Positions 24,401 to 37,555 of a stretch of DNA of 64,000 bases are shown here, piece by piece; within the stretch, counting starts at the first letter, position 1; each line of letters begins with the position of its first letter. A model generated the notes under the pieces. That model saw only the letters and a program-made list of their open reading frames with translations, was not told the origin of the DNA and did no database searches. Position numbers and translations under genes: made by a program. Source of the stretch: Serilophus lunatus (taxonomy: Eukaryota > Chordata > Aves > Passeriformes > Eurylaimidae); contig VXBA01006210.1 in assembly GCA_013399895.1 (NCBI GenBank), forward strand, positions 372,001 to 436,000. Reading direction: 5' to 3'.

Positions 24401-27400
24401 GAATAACAATTTGCACATAACTTCTTCAAAATATGCTTAATATGCTTGGGATAGAATTAAGAGACACATTTGAGTCACATTTTTGAATCCACTAACAGAT
24501 GGATTTGAGTGCTTCCTGGGAGTCTTCAGACATAGCTTCTCCTGCTGAAATTCCCAAAATTAAACTACTCGGATGACTATTTCTGCTTTTACAGATACCC
24601 CATTTTTAGTCTGAATTATATGCATAGTCTAACTAAAAATACACTTCCAAAGCCTTATCTGAGTCCATTTCCACACACTTTGTTAGAATCTGGAGCCAAG
24701 GGCTGGGAAACTGGGACAAATTTTAAAAGTGGTCATGACTGTTCTCAGTTTCTTCACTCTTTCATTTGTCTGAGAAACCTCTACTCAGCATGCATTCCAG
24801 GATCTGAAATAACTATTTTGCAGTTATTTTAAATATGTAGATTTTTGTTAGTAGGAAAATTAATGCTAGAATTTTCTTTCTTTGAGCCTGGTTGAAAGCT
24901 CATTAAAGTCTTTGCAGTTATTTCACTGAGCTTATAATGAGACATTTTATGTTCCTATGAACTTCACACTGAAAACAGTAGTAGTATAAGACAAAATCTG
25001 CCTGCAAATCCCAAACCTGAGACAGTATTTCCTGAATGAGACAATGGCAAATGAACTGATGTTCAGAATAGTTCACCTGAGACTTTAAGTCGGATGTGAT
25101 CTGTAAATACTGGATGAACAAGAGAGAAGTGAAAGTTTTAATATAGCTTTGATCATTGCACTGAAGATACTTTTTGGCCAATAGTGGTCAAGGTGAGGAG
25201 ATTGGAAAGAAAAGTGTTATTGGGTAACAAAACTCTCATTAGGTTGTTACTTGCTTTTTTCATTTTTGTTAACGTACCACACCCTACACTGATTATGTAT
25301 AACCACAGAATTTGATAAATAATTTTTCAGAACTGCATATTAACTCTAAGACTGTGTAAAACTATCACAGTTTTACATAGGTTTTTTTCCCCCCTCCTTT
25401 TCAGGATTCAATTACAAAGATGTCTGTTTTCATGCCCTGAAGATATATACTTATCCATATACTACAAGTAGTCTAAAAAAAGCTTTTTTAGGTTTTTTTA
25501 AAGCCTTATCTCTGATGTTAGAAAACTCAAGTATGTTCATCATGAATTATCTTGATCAAAACCAAAGTCTTTATAATTAACAAACAAACAGAAGGTATGG
25601 CATATCAAACAGACTTTCTGCTGCTGTGATCTTACCTAAACACAAAATAAGCTCCTCAGAACTTCCACATTAATAGTAATAAAATGCTTTTTTGCTTTCT
25701 TTATTTCTTCCTTAAATAATGTCTTTCTGTTCACAAACTTCTGGTGCTTTATAAACAAACAATAGTAAAGATTTTTGTAACTGTTTGTGTCAAGCATAAG
25801 GACAAGAGGTTGTATGTCCATGTGACAATAAAAGAAATCAGAGCTGCTGACATAGCAATTGCCTACCAGGCAGAATAGTAGAAAATTGTGGGGAAAATGT
25901 GGTTTGAAATCCTGCCTGGTGTGTAGTTATACTGATACATTGGCAATGATTTTGACAACTGAGAGATGCTGTTCATTTTTCCAGTTCTGCTAAAACTTAT
26001 GGAATTTGCATCTAAAGTCAAAGGTTTTTGGTGATGTCTTCACTTGGACACATTTGTCCTGACTTCCATCTGACCAGATGACTTTGAAGTACAGAAATGG
26101 CAGGGGTTGGCTACCAAAGCCTTTCCTTTTTGTGAGGGTGTTGAAATGGTGTTTGTCTGAGGGAGGTGACTTTCCCAATGTTGTGCCATCTCTGTCCTTC
26201 ACTGGACATGTAGAAGTCACAGCTTTGGAGATGGAGTGTGCCTGAAAGGATTATTGTCATTAATTCCCCACATTAATGTTGCTCCAGTCTCTAATACATG
26301 CTGCAGACATGGGTATGGTCCTGATGCTAGTCACAGAGGTGGGTGTAGGAAGAAGTGGGGTGATACAAGTTGAAGGAGACCAGAACATGACACTCTACAG
26401 CTCTAGTGCCGTTTCCTTCTCATCACTGACACTTTGCCACCATAGGACAGTCATGGCGAAGGTCAGGCCAATAGGTGGTAGGAGCTGAACTCATTTATAC
26501 TGTGTTAAGGCTCCCAGTGTGACACCTGAAACATGGGTCTTGAAATTACTATTTCTGTCTTCTCCCTGTGTATCATTTCACCACTATAATGTGAACTGAG
26601 TCATCAGACTGGGTTAAACACAGCTATGATAATTTATACCTATTAAATCTAGGTCCTTTTCCATCATCTATTGAAGGCCAGTTTATTGCCACCACATTCT
26701 TCCTCTCACACTAAATTACAATTCATCAACAGACTCAGGAAGAAATTGTTATGGTTTTGTTGCTCATAGCATATTTTCATATATTAATGCTTCCTGTGTG
26801 TGATGCAAATGGCAATCCTCCAAGGCAATACATTGTTTTTAAGAAGGTCAGTGCTATAATATATGGTGGTATTTTCCCACACTAATCTGCTTTCTTGTGA
26901 TCTTTGAATTCTGTCACACTTGAGCTCAGTAACTCAGACATGAGAAGAGAGTCCTCCTGAAGGGAACAAAGATATAGATTTGGCTCTTGTCTTTTTAATG
27001 CGGGATGAATTGGAATAATGCAAAATGAAATAAAATAAGCATAGAAACTAAGGTTAATTAGTATTGATAATGAATCCAGGATTTGTAATTAATAATGTTT
27101 ACTATGGTGGTACCTGCAGAACAGCTAAGAATGGAGCCTGGTGTGCCAGGCAGGCATTGCTGCCCCAGCAGATGCCCCTCTCTGAGCAGTGACAGATGAC
27201 AGTAACACTCCGTAGTGGTGAGACTGAAAACAGGAGACAACTGTGGGAGGCTGGGTATGGAGCTGCTGTCCCTGACAAAAGCTGTTTTGTAATTGCAAGT
27301 GCAGGCCTGGCCAAGGGGAGTAGGTCTAAGCAACAGACACAGTATTTTCGTACCATTGCCTATGGACAGAAGCTGAGCAGTGGGAAAACAGTGGCAGTTG

Positions 27401-30400
27401 TCTTTATTATGTCATCTGGGAAATCTTTTCCTTGCAAGGAGATTTCAAACGGTTGTATCAGTATGACAGTTCTAAAGGCAATTCACAATGCCAAGCTGTA
27501 ATATTTCCCTAGGTACACCTTCTAAATACCCTTCTGTTGCAAAATACTTGATTTCAGGACTAACCTTATCTTGGGATCACTGGTTAAGTGGCTGATGGTT
27601 TTAATTTTACCTTTTCATTATTACTGTGCTCTTACTGTTTTACTGACAGTTCTAAAAGTTTAATTCATATTGACAAAGATGACTAGACTATCTTGATTTG
27701 TAGCAGAGACTAGATTTATAAATACATTTTTTGTTCTGTCTGAAAAATAGACAAGACTAGACAATCCTCTTTAATTAACGTTGACAACTGTATTTCAAAA
27801 GAGCCTGTGAAACACACAAGCCAACAAAACATGAATCAACAGCTCAAGCAGCAAAAATAAGTTAGGAAAAGTCATTTTCCCTCTTCCAGTTTTTACTGTG
27901 TTGAAATAAATCAAACAACTCCAATTAATTTTGGTATTAGTTCTTCTAAAATTTCAATGGAAATAATGTTTATTACTGTTTGTTGAAACAACCAGTACAT
28001 TGAGTTCCTAAATTTGTTGTTATTAGTGAAATCAGTACTATGTCATTGTAAGAAAGGCTGAGAAACCAGAAACATCTCTGTAGGGTGGCAAGTTGAGCAA
28101 TAACACACAGACATCTTTCACATTATGTTTCTGAGTTTTCGTAGTTATGATGGTCTAAGGGCAAAAGCAAGACAAACTTTATAGGTAAAGGTAAGAGATT
28201 TTATTTATACAGCCATCTTACCCTACTAAAAAAATCCTAACATGATATCTTAGGTACTGAAAAACTTCTCTAATTTTATTAAATTTATAGTAGCAAATTT
28301 AATAAAATATGCTACTTTTTTCCCTATAAAGCCCATTTGTTTCTTTTGAAACTCAGCCATCAAGAATCATTTCAATTTTGAAAATCTTATGGAATACACA
28401 ATTGTCTACCAAGGGCTACGGTATAAAGATGAGATTGATGTAGTAAATGGAGAAGGGAAATTGATGGGCTAAATGCAATGTATGTATTACATGAGTGCAT
28501 TTCTATTTTGTAAACCATACAGTCTTAAATTGTTCTACAACTGAAAACTGTATAGTTTAATATTTTATCTGTTGTTGTTTTGGTTGCTGTACACAGAATA
28601 AGCAGAATGTTATTATTGAAAGAAATGTGTCAACTGAAAATGAAATTTTCAAGGAATGATGCATATAGTGCCTATATTTCCATGGTAAAGCTTTTTGCAT
28701 AGAGCTAATGAAGTGCTTGGGGTTCTAGGGAATAAAAGGTGCTATATAAGTGTAAGAAATTATCATTAAAAAGTTTTCCCCTCCAGGCATTCGGTATTTC
28801 ACTGTGTGTTACAAGGAAGCCTTTGCAGTCTGCCTCCATTCAAAGTGCTTCAGCTTAGACCTGCTCCAACTCTCCCTCTGCAGCTCCAGCTACAAAAAAT
28901 GTTTATATGAAGAAACAGTTTCTAAATTGGTTTCAGTTAATCATATTTTGCTGTTAACTTGAAAGAGCCTGCCTTGGATTAAGCTTTTTATAGCCATGTT
29001 GAAGACCAGGAGGAACTAGGTGACAACCTTCTCTCAAGAGGTTTTCAAATGCTGTTTTAACCATTATTAGGCCTTGTCTGTATTGGTGGGGAAACTATAC
29101 GCAGACAGAATACCTGCAAACAAAAAGCCAGCTATGTAGTATCTGGCTTGATTTTTCAAGAGTCTTATTGTATGGTTTTTCACTGGCCACACATGTTCTT
29201 TTACTGATCTTAGAGTGCCTCAGTGGAGGCTGGTCCTAAAATTTCTATTTCACGCACACACGCAATCCCAGTTTTGTGTCATTTTGTGTATAGTTCTCAA
29301 GTCTCCTTAATCCAACAAGCAGCATTTAAGATCATGTACTACTTTTCATATACTTTAAATAGCAACAGAAGTGGAATTAGAAATCAGAACAAGAATTTTT
29401 ACACTACTGGACATAATCTTTTCCCACACTGCCATTTTGATGAAATATTGCAGTTATGTACTCTATCCATTCATGTCAAATGTGGATTTTTCATTTGATC
29501 TAGATTGTGTGAATCATAAGCATTTTTTAGAGTCCACTTCTGCTAATGGAACTGGGCCTTTTAGTTCAAGTGCTAAGGAGAGAGACTAAAAAACTTCTAG
29601 ATGTCTGTAAACTCTAAAAAAATTATGGGATTTGGCAGCATTAGAACTAAAGTTCAGATTTCCTTATACTAAGCATTTTATTTGTTCACAAATAGATGTG
29701 AAGTATAATAAAACACTGCATCTTCTTTTTTATGTTAATGCTTTTATGGAATTTGGTGGTTTCCTTCAACTATTAATTGCAGAGTTGAAGCAAGAATTGT
29801 TGTTCCTTAAAAATTATCTCCTAGGGGACAAAATATACTTAAGTAGGTATGATGACCTTCAAATTATCATGTACAATAAAATGCAAGGAGCATTGGGGTA
29901 GTATTACTAATATTTGCTTTTTCACATTTTTATTGTTTATATTTTGGTTAGCATGGAGCACATATGACTAAGAATCTTAGAAGAAATCTGTGGATTGCAC
30001 AAGATGATATTGTTTCTTCTGTTTAAGAGAAGTGGAAAATCTGTCCATACATGCTTTAGAATATCAGAACTTGATTTTACAAATGTATATTTTCAGAAAA
30101 CAAGCTTAATTCTCAAAAGAATAATATTAGCACTCATTAGGGGACTGAGTGCTTTAGGGTACTGTTAATGAAATTCATAGCCTTTTGCCTGTAGGCTCTC
30201 AGTTTGAATTCAGTCTAACTCAGTGGAGATTAAAAATTGGCCTATTTAATGGCCTTTTAGTCATCTCTAATGACTTGAGTTTGGTGGGTCTCAATCCCAT
30301 AACATAAACGATTCACACTGGCTTCTCCTCGCTGGCAAGCTTCAGAGAAATCCCCAAATTTAATGGATTCTGGGGAAAATTAGTCTCTGGTACCATGAAA

Positions 30401-31159
30401 AAAAGCAAAGAAAAGCAAAAGCCTCCATGTACATTGGTTACACGAGCACTAACAAACACATTATTTTTAAATGTAGAATTCATATATACAGTTTATAAAT
30501 TAGCAAATTAGCTGAGCATGTGACATATGTTGCCACACAGCTCTACTGAATGTGACATGACAAAGACTCCCAGAGGGGATATCTACACCTGTGCATGAGA
30601 TCACACCACCACATTAAATGTTTCAATGTCTCTGGGATTCACTTTTATCAGAAAAAAACAGGATCAGAACAGCTATGTGGATAGTAACTGCAGTTACAGA
30701 AAATTATGCTGAAAACAATTACTACCTGGTCTGCTTCCATTACTTCACAGCACTGTCAAATGCTTCTAAACTTTTCTTTCGGATATTTAACTAAATCTTT
30801 AAAAAATACTAATAATGTATTCTGTAGAGAATATATGCCATATTTATTTATCCATAACTGTTCCTAATGTGTAACTGGAATTTATTTCAATACAGTTTGA
30901 AACTGCTAAGTTTTCCCCCGTCTTCAATGGAATTAGTGAAAACCGGATTTTTCTCCACATAGTCTTTTATTGTCTGGATTAAAAAATCTCACATTCCTAT
31001 TTTCAATTAGGGTTGCATCTTTTAAAAATGCTGATTTTTATTTCCCCTTCCTTATACTGTCTTCTGGAGTTTTTTGAAAGAATTTTTTCTTGAAATACAG
31101 AGACCAAATATGAACATACAGATGAGCCTTTACCAGCATTAAATATGAGGAATTCTTCA
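24401..31159. other. AT-rich non-coding DNA upstream of the CR1 fragment
   Basis: No gene is recognisable. The stretch is very AT-rich from 27,500 to 30,900. It contains the perfect AT hairpin listed separately at 28273-28308. Open frames of up to 101 codons carry no identifiable domain. Confidence 0.5.
28273..28308. repeat. Perfect AT-rich inverted repeat with 14-base arms
   Basis: The left arm ATTTTATTAAATTT (28273-28286) and right arm AAATTTAATAAAAT (28295-28308) are exact reverse complements around an 8-base loop. Both arms consist only of A and T, so the site could extrude as a cruciform. The right arm gives AATAAA on the plus strand (28301-28306), and the left arm gives AATAAA on the minus strand (28275-28280). 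Function is unknown. Confidence 0.9.
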
Positions 31160-31925
31160 TATGTCCTAGATATGACAGTTGTTTACACATCTGTCTGTAC
31201 TGCAGCTTTTTTCACACCAATGTGACATTGTTGATGCATGTTCAGTTTGTGATTTACTCTGATCCCCAACCCTTTTTCTGCAAACCTGGTATTTATTCAT
31301 GTGTTCCCAGTCTTGCAATAGCGCAATTGTTTTTTTCCTGCTTAAATGCTGAAGTTGGCACTTGTATTTATTCAATTGCATCCTATTTCTGCAACCACTT
31401 TTTCAAGAATATTTTGAATTCTTTTCTTGTGCTGCAGTGTGCTTCCAGTTCTGCCAGTCTGGCATTGCTGGCAAATCCAATCCATGTAAACTGCACTCTC
31501 AGAAAATTAGCTTGGTACCAAGCTGAGGACATCCCCATCTCCAGAGAACCGTATTTGCTGTGTCCCACTATTTCTCACAGTGAGGCACTGCTGATGTAAT
31601 TTCGTACCACTGCAGTCACTTCATTGTTTTGTCTTTTGCTCGCTCAGTTTAAAGTTCTATGAGATGGTGTCAGAAACCTTACTTAAGTCAAGGCATAACA
31701 GATCGCAGGCTACTCACATCCAAGGCCTGTTATACTGTCACAGCACGGAACGAGTTTGGCTTGATGTGATTTTCTTGACAAATCCGTGTTGGCTGTAACT
31801 TATCACTTCATTAGCTACCATGTACTTAGAGATGTGTGATTATTTGCTTCAGTACTTTTCTGGGAAAAGAGGCTGGAATGATTGGCAGTTCTTGGCTCTA
31901 CCTATTCCCCCCTTTTGAGTTTTAT
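31160..31925 (-). mobile_element. Old CR1-type LINE fragment, reverse-transcriptase region
   Basis: Read on the minus strand, about 31,640-31,830 gives a decayed non-LTR reverse-transcriptase frame. It includes a SQHGFVK-like motif and a LDLSKVSDTIS-like segment, corresponding to the canonical LDFSKAFDTVSH of CR1 elements, with stops and frame breaks. The plus-strand text follows the antisense CR1 consensus in order: a deteriorated stretch near 31,230-31,560, then the segment around ACTTAAGTCAAGG at about 31,681 and TTGACAAATCCGTG at about 31,776. It is more diverged than the 56.8 kb copy, and the layout resembles CR1 copies known from turtles and crocodilians. The 125-codon plus-strand frame inside it is antisense noise. 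The element is dead and ends about 50 bases before CpG island 2. Confidence 0.8.
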
Positions 31926-32430
31926 GTGCCGTGTGAATTTTCCTCGTCCTCCCTCCTGTTCTCTCTTGTCCTCCTGAGCTCTCTGGGCCCTGCTCGCCCC
32001 TCTGGCGCTGCCTCGATCGGCTTCTCTCCCTGCAGCGCGACCCTCCGGGCCTAGCAAATCTGAAAGTGAAAAAAAATCTAGTTCATCCAAGCAGTCCCTA
32101 CGCATTTGTGGCTCTCCCCCGAGGCAAGGCGCACTCCTGCCCTGAGCCGGGGTGTCCCCGGGCGCGTTAATCCGCGGAAAGAACGGCACCGGATGTATCC
32201 GCTTTCCCGGTGTCCCCTCGTGGCCTCCCGCCCCCCGGACGGGCTGGCGGTGCCCGGGCCGCGTCCCCTGCTCTCGGCTTCCCCGCCGCCATCCGCAGCG
32301 GCCTCCGCCCGCCTTCCCGCCGCCTCTGGAGCGCCCGGCCGCGGATCCCGCCGCCCCCGACCCGCTTTCCCCGGCCCGCGGGAGGAGCCGCGCGCTGCCG
32401 CGCGGGAGCGGCGCAGGTGAGGGGAGGCCG

Positions 32431-32916
32431 NNNNNNNNNNNNNNNNNNNNNNNNNNNNNNNNNNNNNNNNNNNNNNNNNNNNNNNNNNNNNNNNNNNNNN
32501 NNNNNNNNNNNNNNNNNNNNNNNNNNNNNNNNNNNNNNNNNNNNNNNNNNNNNNNNNNNNNNNNNNNNNNNNNNNNNNNNNNNNNNNNNNNNNNNNNNNN
32601 NNNNNNNNNNNNNNNNNNNNNNNNNNNNNNNNNNNNNNNNNNNNNNNNNNNNNNNNNNNNNNNNNNNNNNNNNNNNNNNNNNNNNNNNNNNNNNNNNNNN
32701 NNNNNNNNNNNNNNNNNNNNNNNNNNNNNNNNNNNNNNNNNNNNNNNNNNNNNNNNNNNNNNNNNNNNNNNNNNNNNNNNNNNNNNNNNNNNNNNNNNNN
32801 NNNNNNNNNNNNNNNNNNNNNNNNNNNNNNNNNNNNNNNNNNNNNNNNNNNNNNNNNNNNNNNNNNNNNNNNNNNNNNNNNNNNNNNNNNNNNNNNNNNN
32901 NNNNNNNNNNNNNNNN
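32431..32916. other. 486-base assembly gap inside CpG island 2
   Basis: A run of 486 N lies in the middle of the GC-rich island. GC-rich first exons are commonly lost in bird assemblies. Part of a first exon, or an upstream start site, may be missing here. Confidence 0.97.
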
Positions 32917-33039
32917 CCGGCCGCCGCGTCGCTTCCCTCCGTCCCCGCCAGCGCCCCTCGTCCCCTCCCCGAGCCGGCGAGCGGCGTCCCCGGTGCCCCG
33001 GCCGGGCGGGACACAAAGGGCTGTGCCGAGGAGGGTTTA

Positions 33040-33151
33040 GTTCGGTCACATGAAGTGGCGCAGCCAGTGAGCGCGGAGCGGGGAGGGGGAGCGGGGCGGC
33101 CGCCATTGCCGGGCGCGGAGGAGCTGGGCAGCCCGGGGCCAGGGCAGGCAG
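33040..33151 (+). other. Candidate 5'-UTR first exon of the plus-strand gene
   Basis: The exon is proposed from the GC-skew switch near 33,010, the YY1 box at 33100-33106 (often just downstream of a start site) and a donor, CAG then GTAATG, at 33152. The left edge is an estimate. No ATG-initiated frame of note lies within it; the next ATG is three bases past the donor. It would be untranslated and splice across about 18 kb to 51,089. An alternative first exon could end at 32416, left of the gap. Confidence 0.45.
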
Positions 33152-36100
33152 GTAATGCCCCCGCGGGCGGGGTCGGCCGGGCGGGACGGTGCTGTCGCTC
33201 GAGGGTGGCCCTGCGGGGCCCCTGAGGCCCCGGTCCCCTCCCGCGGGTCCCGCCGCGCTGCCGCTCGGGCCGGGCCCGGGGGTGTGTGCGCGCCTCTCCC
33301 TCCTTCCTGCTCCGAGTGCGGCCGGGCCGGTGCGGAAGGCGCGGTGTGGCTACAAAGGGCTGGCGAGCGGCGCTGGGCGCCGTGTGCCCTCCGGAGCGGG
33401 AGCAGGGGCGGGGGCTCCCGGAGCCGGGGCGGGTCACACCAGCCAAGGCAGAGTTACCAGATCAGGGATCAAAGTCGTGTCCGTGGGCTCCCAGCTGCTT
33501 CAGGATCTGACGATTTCTCTCGCAAAGTTTGTGCTACATCAGGTTTCAGTGATGAACATAGTCTTGACGAATGTGTAACTTCGATGAAATGTAGAAAGTT
33601 TTTTTTTCTTCTTATGGCTCATACGTAACCCTAAGTCTATGGGAAATGCTTCTGCTGCGATAGTGTGGTCTGTAAACTGACAAGTCATGGTAGTAGTGAA
33701 AAACAAGCGTCGTATATCACAGTAGGGTTCCGTCGGTGCCCTACAACTCTGGCCCTTTAAATGAAACCTCATTTGCAGCGACACTCTGATTCCTGCCCCC
33801 CTTTCTGGCACATGATTTAATTATGAAGATTGTGTCATGGAACTTTGCTTTCAAACACACGTGGAGAATGAATGTGCCACAGATTTGAGAGTAAGAAGCC
33901 ATTTCATGTTATATAGATTAATGAATTCACACATAAGAGGCTGAAAAGCATTTCTGGAATTCTGCTTTGGAATTGTACCTTTTGCTGAGAAGTTTGTCCA
34001 ATGTATTATTTTTATATATAAGTACCAAAATAACTTTTGATTCAAATTATAAAACAAATTTTCAAGAGAAGATTCTTAACGGTGGAGGGTGAAGTGCTTC
34101 GGAGTTTTGGTAACTTCATGTGATTTTTCTGTGTAGAATTCTTTACTGCCTGACTTGTGCGAGGCAGGTGATTTGAGGGCAGAATAAATGGTCTGATTAG
34201 ACAATGCAAAATGGATCTGGGGAAGCTTTTAGTAGGTCACTTAGGTGCAGAGAAAATGCAGCAATTTTCTTACTGGAGAGGAGTTTAAGTAGAGTGCATG
34301 AAAGAGCAGTGCAGTGTGACAATCCTATTACACTGACTTATAATCAGAGCTGATGTTGCAAACCTTTCCAATGTAACTGCAGAGAGATGTGGTGCAGAGT
34401 TATACAAGAATTACAGTGAGAGTTGAAATTAATGATCTTCAAAATACGTTCTTAAAATAGTTTCTTCTGATCTCTAGTATTTATTCCAACAGACTTTTTT
34501 TTAATAAAAATGTGTCCAAGGAACAGGAATTTTGTAGAGAAAAAACAGATGTAATACCGCTAAAGAGACTTGAATTTTTGTGCATGCAGTTTTTCTTTTG
34601 TATAGTCATAGTCTGTATAATATTTTTTAATTTTAAAAAAAAAGCAACTGGGCAAATATAATTGTTTAACAAAAAAAGGCAAAGGTGTGCTACTCTGTGT
34701 ACTACTCCGGCTTGTTTTTTTCAGTTTCGTGAAGTCTACCATCTGATTTATACTTAGTAACACTAGGAGGAATGCATCTAGGAAATCCTGGAAGTGAAGT
34801 GAATGCTGAAAGAGAGTTGAAGTCTCAAGAGGTGACCTGGCGGCCACTTGGACCATCTTTGTGAGGTTATTTGCTACAGAAACAATTGACTGAAATAGGA
34901 GCATCAGCAACTGAATAAACAGGATATTAAACAAGAATGGCAATTCCACATCAGAATAACTGAATTTCGTATGGACATTGAAATCAAGGGTTGTCACTGG
35001 AATTTATTGAGCAATAGTTTGTGCTTATGCTTGCAAGTATTAGCACAACTTACTAGCATGTGTACTTTTTAAAATTCAAGCCTTTTGAAATCACTTGTGG
35101 AGAAAATGGACTGAAAAAGAAATAAAATCTCCACAGTAATAAGATGCTCACATGCTCACACACAGTTATTCATTTCAAACACTTTCAAGCTTTTAACCAG
35201 CCTGCAAAAGATCTGAGAACTTAAAACTGAAAAAGAAAATAGAGAATAATTGTGTTACTTGCTCTACAGCTTCACCTGAAGTTGGTTTGAATAAAAGGTT
35301 TTTAAACAGTCACTGATGCACTGTCAATAACTCACTTTCCTCATATTTGTATGTTTTCAAGCAGCTTCAGCAAAGTTCAAGTGATGTGGCTCTTGGAGGA
35401 CTGCATTAAGATACTGGTTTATTCCCTCTGTTATTTTAGTACCAAATAGATTGCCCTAATGTTTGTTACTTTAAGCCAAATTGAATTAGTTTCTGCTGTG
35501 CTCTGGATTGCAGAATACTTTTTATTACCTATCCAGAGACTGGGGAGAAAATAATTTAATAAAATTAAGCAATGTTACACTCACTTAAATTGATTTCCAA
35601 ACTGGGTTAACTCGGTATGACCTCCAAAACCTGATTCCTTAAGATGAAAATAGTGTTCATCCAACATCATAGTGTAAGGGAATCCCTGGTGCAATAAACC
35701 AAAACAAGCTTGTCTTCTCTAAAAATACATTCATTGGTCTTCTTGAGCCTGTAAGCTAAATCTATAAGCTGATTTTTGATAATTAGCTTTTTTCTTGCTG
35801 CATTTTTTTGAATGTAGATGTAGACTTCACATTTACTGCATAAAGACCTGAGGAAATCATGAGTGTTGGTTGTTCTGGCTGTACACATAAAGATACTGTG
35901 GGGCTGTCTGAGTTAAAGGATTTCATGTGATTTTTATTATCATGAAAAAATTAACCAAATACAGAGCAGCTCCCCAGTGCAGTCATCTCGTGAGATGTTA
36001 TGAGATGCTCATATCACAGTTCTCTGTCACGAATGGCCATGTAATGAGCTTGCATAAGCTTCTCATGTGTAGGAGATTTCAAAGAATTGGAAAAGCATGT

Positions 36101-37534
36101 TGGTCAGGGGACCAGGCCTGTTCCTCACCTGGTGTGCAGTGCTGTACAGTGTCATGTCAGGAGTGTTTCGCCTTGGTACAAAGCCTACCCAGAATCCACA
36201 GGATTTACTCACAAGTGCCGTTGCCTTATTGAAGGAAAGGAAGCTTTTTTTAAATTTCAGGAAACAAAGTAACTAAAAAAAAAAGAAAAAAGTATCCAGT
36301 TGTGTACAGTTAAAGTGGGACAGAAACACACCACAGCAGCTGTTGCTAAAATGTTGCAGCAATGCCCTTCCAGTGCCAGTGAGGTTAAAGGGGGGAAGGC
36401 AGTGGCTTCACAGTGAGTGTGAATTTTCAGTACACTTAATATTAACTGACTCAATCCTCCTGAGCAAACTTGGTAATACAGACAACTGTCACCTCAGTAG
36501 AAGTAATTTTAATGCTCTTGACATGATGGTTCATACTAGATCCAGATACTGGAAATGGAATTCTCTGGTTGATATTTATTGATGGATATTGAGTGCTTAG
36601 TCTTAAAAATAATTAACTAGTTTAAGGATGATGGGCTGTTTAGTAATTCAGTATTTCTTGAAACTTAATCCAGTTTATGTGAAGTTCATGCTCAAATCAG
36701 AATAGAGGTCAGATTGCTGAGTTTAGGAATATTTCAGGCCTATTGCTGTTGTTTCAGTATGCTGAACACTGCAAGTTAAATGCCATACTTAGATTTTTTT
36801 ATTTCATAAAGGGACATTATTTTGGGAGTATTTCAGTGATGGTAGTTTTTGCTTGCTTTAAGTGACTACTTGATAATGTTGCACTCTTCACAAAGCAGCT
36901 GGAGCAGGGGAGAGGATCCATCCTGGAAAACAGGATGGAAGGAATTACGGGTGCCTTATTGCTTGGTCCAACTGCAGCTGAAGGCACGAATGGAGATCGT
37001 TGCACCTTCCCTGTTTTCTGGACCAAATGTTAGCCCAGGCTTGGAAAATTACTTTCCACAGCAAAGTGTGTTTCTTGTGTAATTTACCTTTCTTTAGAGG
37101 CCTTTACCTGATACCTGATGAGTAAAAGACATGAGGAATTCCTTAACAAATGTATCATTGAAATGTAGTAATGAATCTCTCCTGCCTGCCTTTTCACATA
37201 ATAATAACTTCATACATTAATAGTACTGAGTTGTGCTTTATCCCGTCCACTTTCCCAGTGGAGCTCTTTTGTGGGGACAAGGATGGGTTTTCAAGAAAGG
37301 CAGACAACAGGAGATCAGGGTCTGATTTTGGAAAACTGCTACTTATGTCTGCTTCTAAAGAAGGCAGCTCTGAAGCTGTTCCTTGCTGCTGCTGGTAGGA
37401 AGTGGTGTCTGATTCTTGTCTGGCTGCAGTCAGTGGGGTGATGGGTGGTGGTTATGGTTTAGGGTTTTTGTTGGGTTTCTTCAGTGTTTTTTCTTTTGGT
37501 GCTTTTCAGTGGGTGTTCTGGCTGATAGCTTGCC

Positions 37535-37555
37535 TTTTTTTTTTTTTTTTTTTTT
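37535..37555. repeat. T21 homopolymer
   Basis: Twenty-one consecutive T followed by AG. It has the form of an extreme polypyrimidine tract plus acceptor, but no partner donor or coding frame supports an exon. It could equally be the poly(A) remnant of a minus-strand retroinsertion, though no source sequence is recognisable beside it. Confidence 0.85.

Larger units (their letters stand above)
31970..33470. promoter_or_regulatory. CpG island 2, probable major promoter
   Basis: An intense GC- and CpG-rich island begins abruptly after the CR1 fragment and ends near 33,470. The plus strand is C-rich on the left and in the first bases after the gap (32917-33005). It becomes G-rich from about 33,010 onward, a GC-skew switch typical of a transcription start with plus-strand transcription to the right. 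A YY1-type box (CCGCCAT) lies at 33100-33106. Donor-like sites are present at 32417 (GCAG then GTGAGG) and 33152 (CAG then GTAATG). There is no clear TATA box. The very long open frames across this island are translations of GC-rich DNA and N bases, not genes. Confidence 0.85.

Noticed and set aside
31222..31599. 125-codon plus-strand frame
   Set aside because: It lies antisense within the CR1 fragment; the open frame is a by-product of the repeat.
31902..33446. 514-codon minus-strand open frame, and 276-357-codon frames on both strands, across CpG island 2
   Set aside because: They run through 486 N bases translated as unknown residues. The rest is Pro/Arg/Gly/Ala-rich translation of GC-rich promoter DNA, equally open in several frames.
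33155..33628. 157-codon plus-strand frame starting three bases after the proposed donor
   Set aside because: It begins in intron sequence by the exon model and is Arg/Gly/Ala-rich until it leaves the island. No domain is visible.
34560..34997. 145-codon minus-strand frame, the longest free of N
   Set aside because: No recognisable domain and no convincing splice boundaries. A frame of this length is expected about once by chance in 64 kb at this composition.
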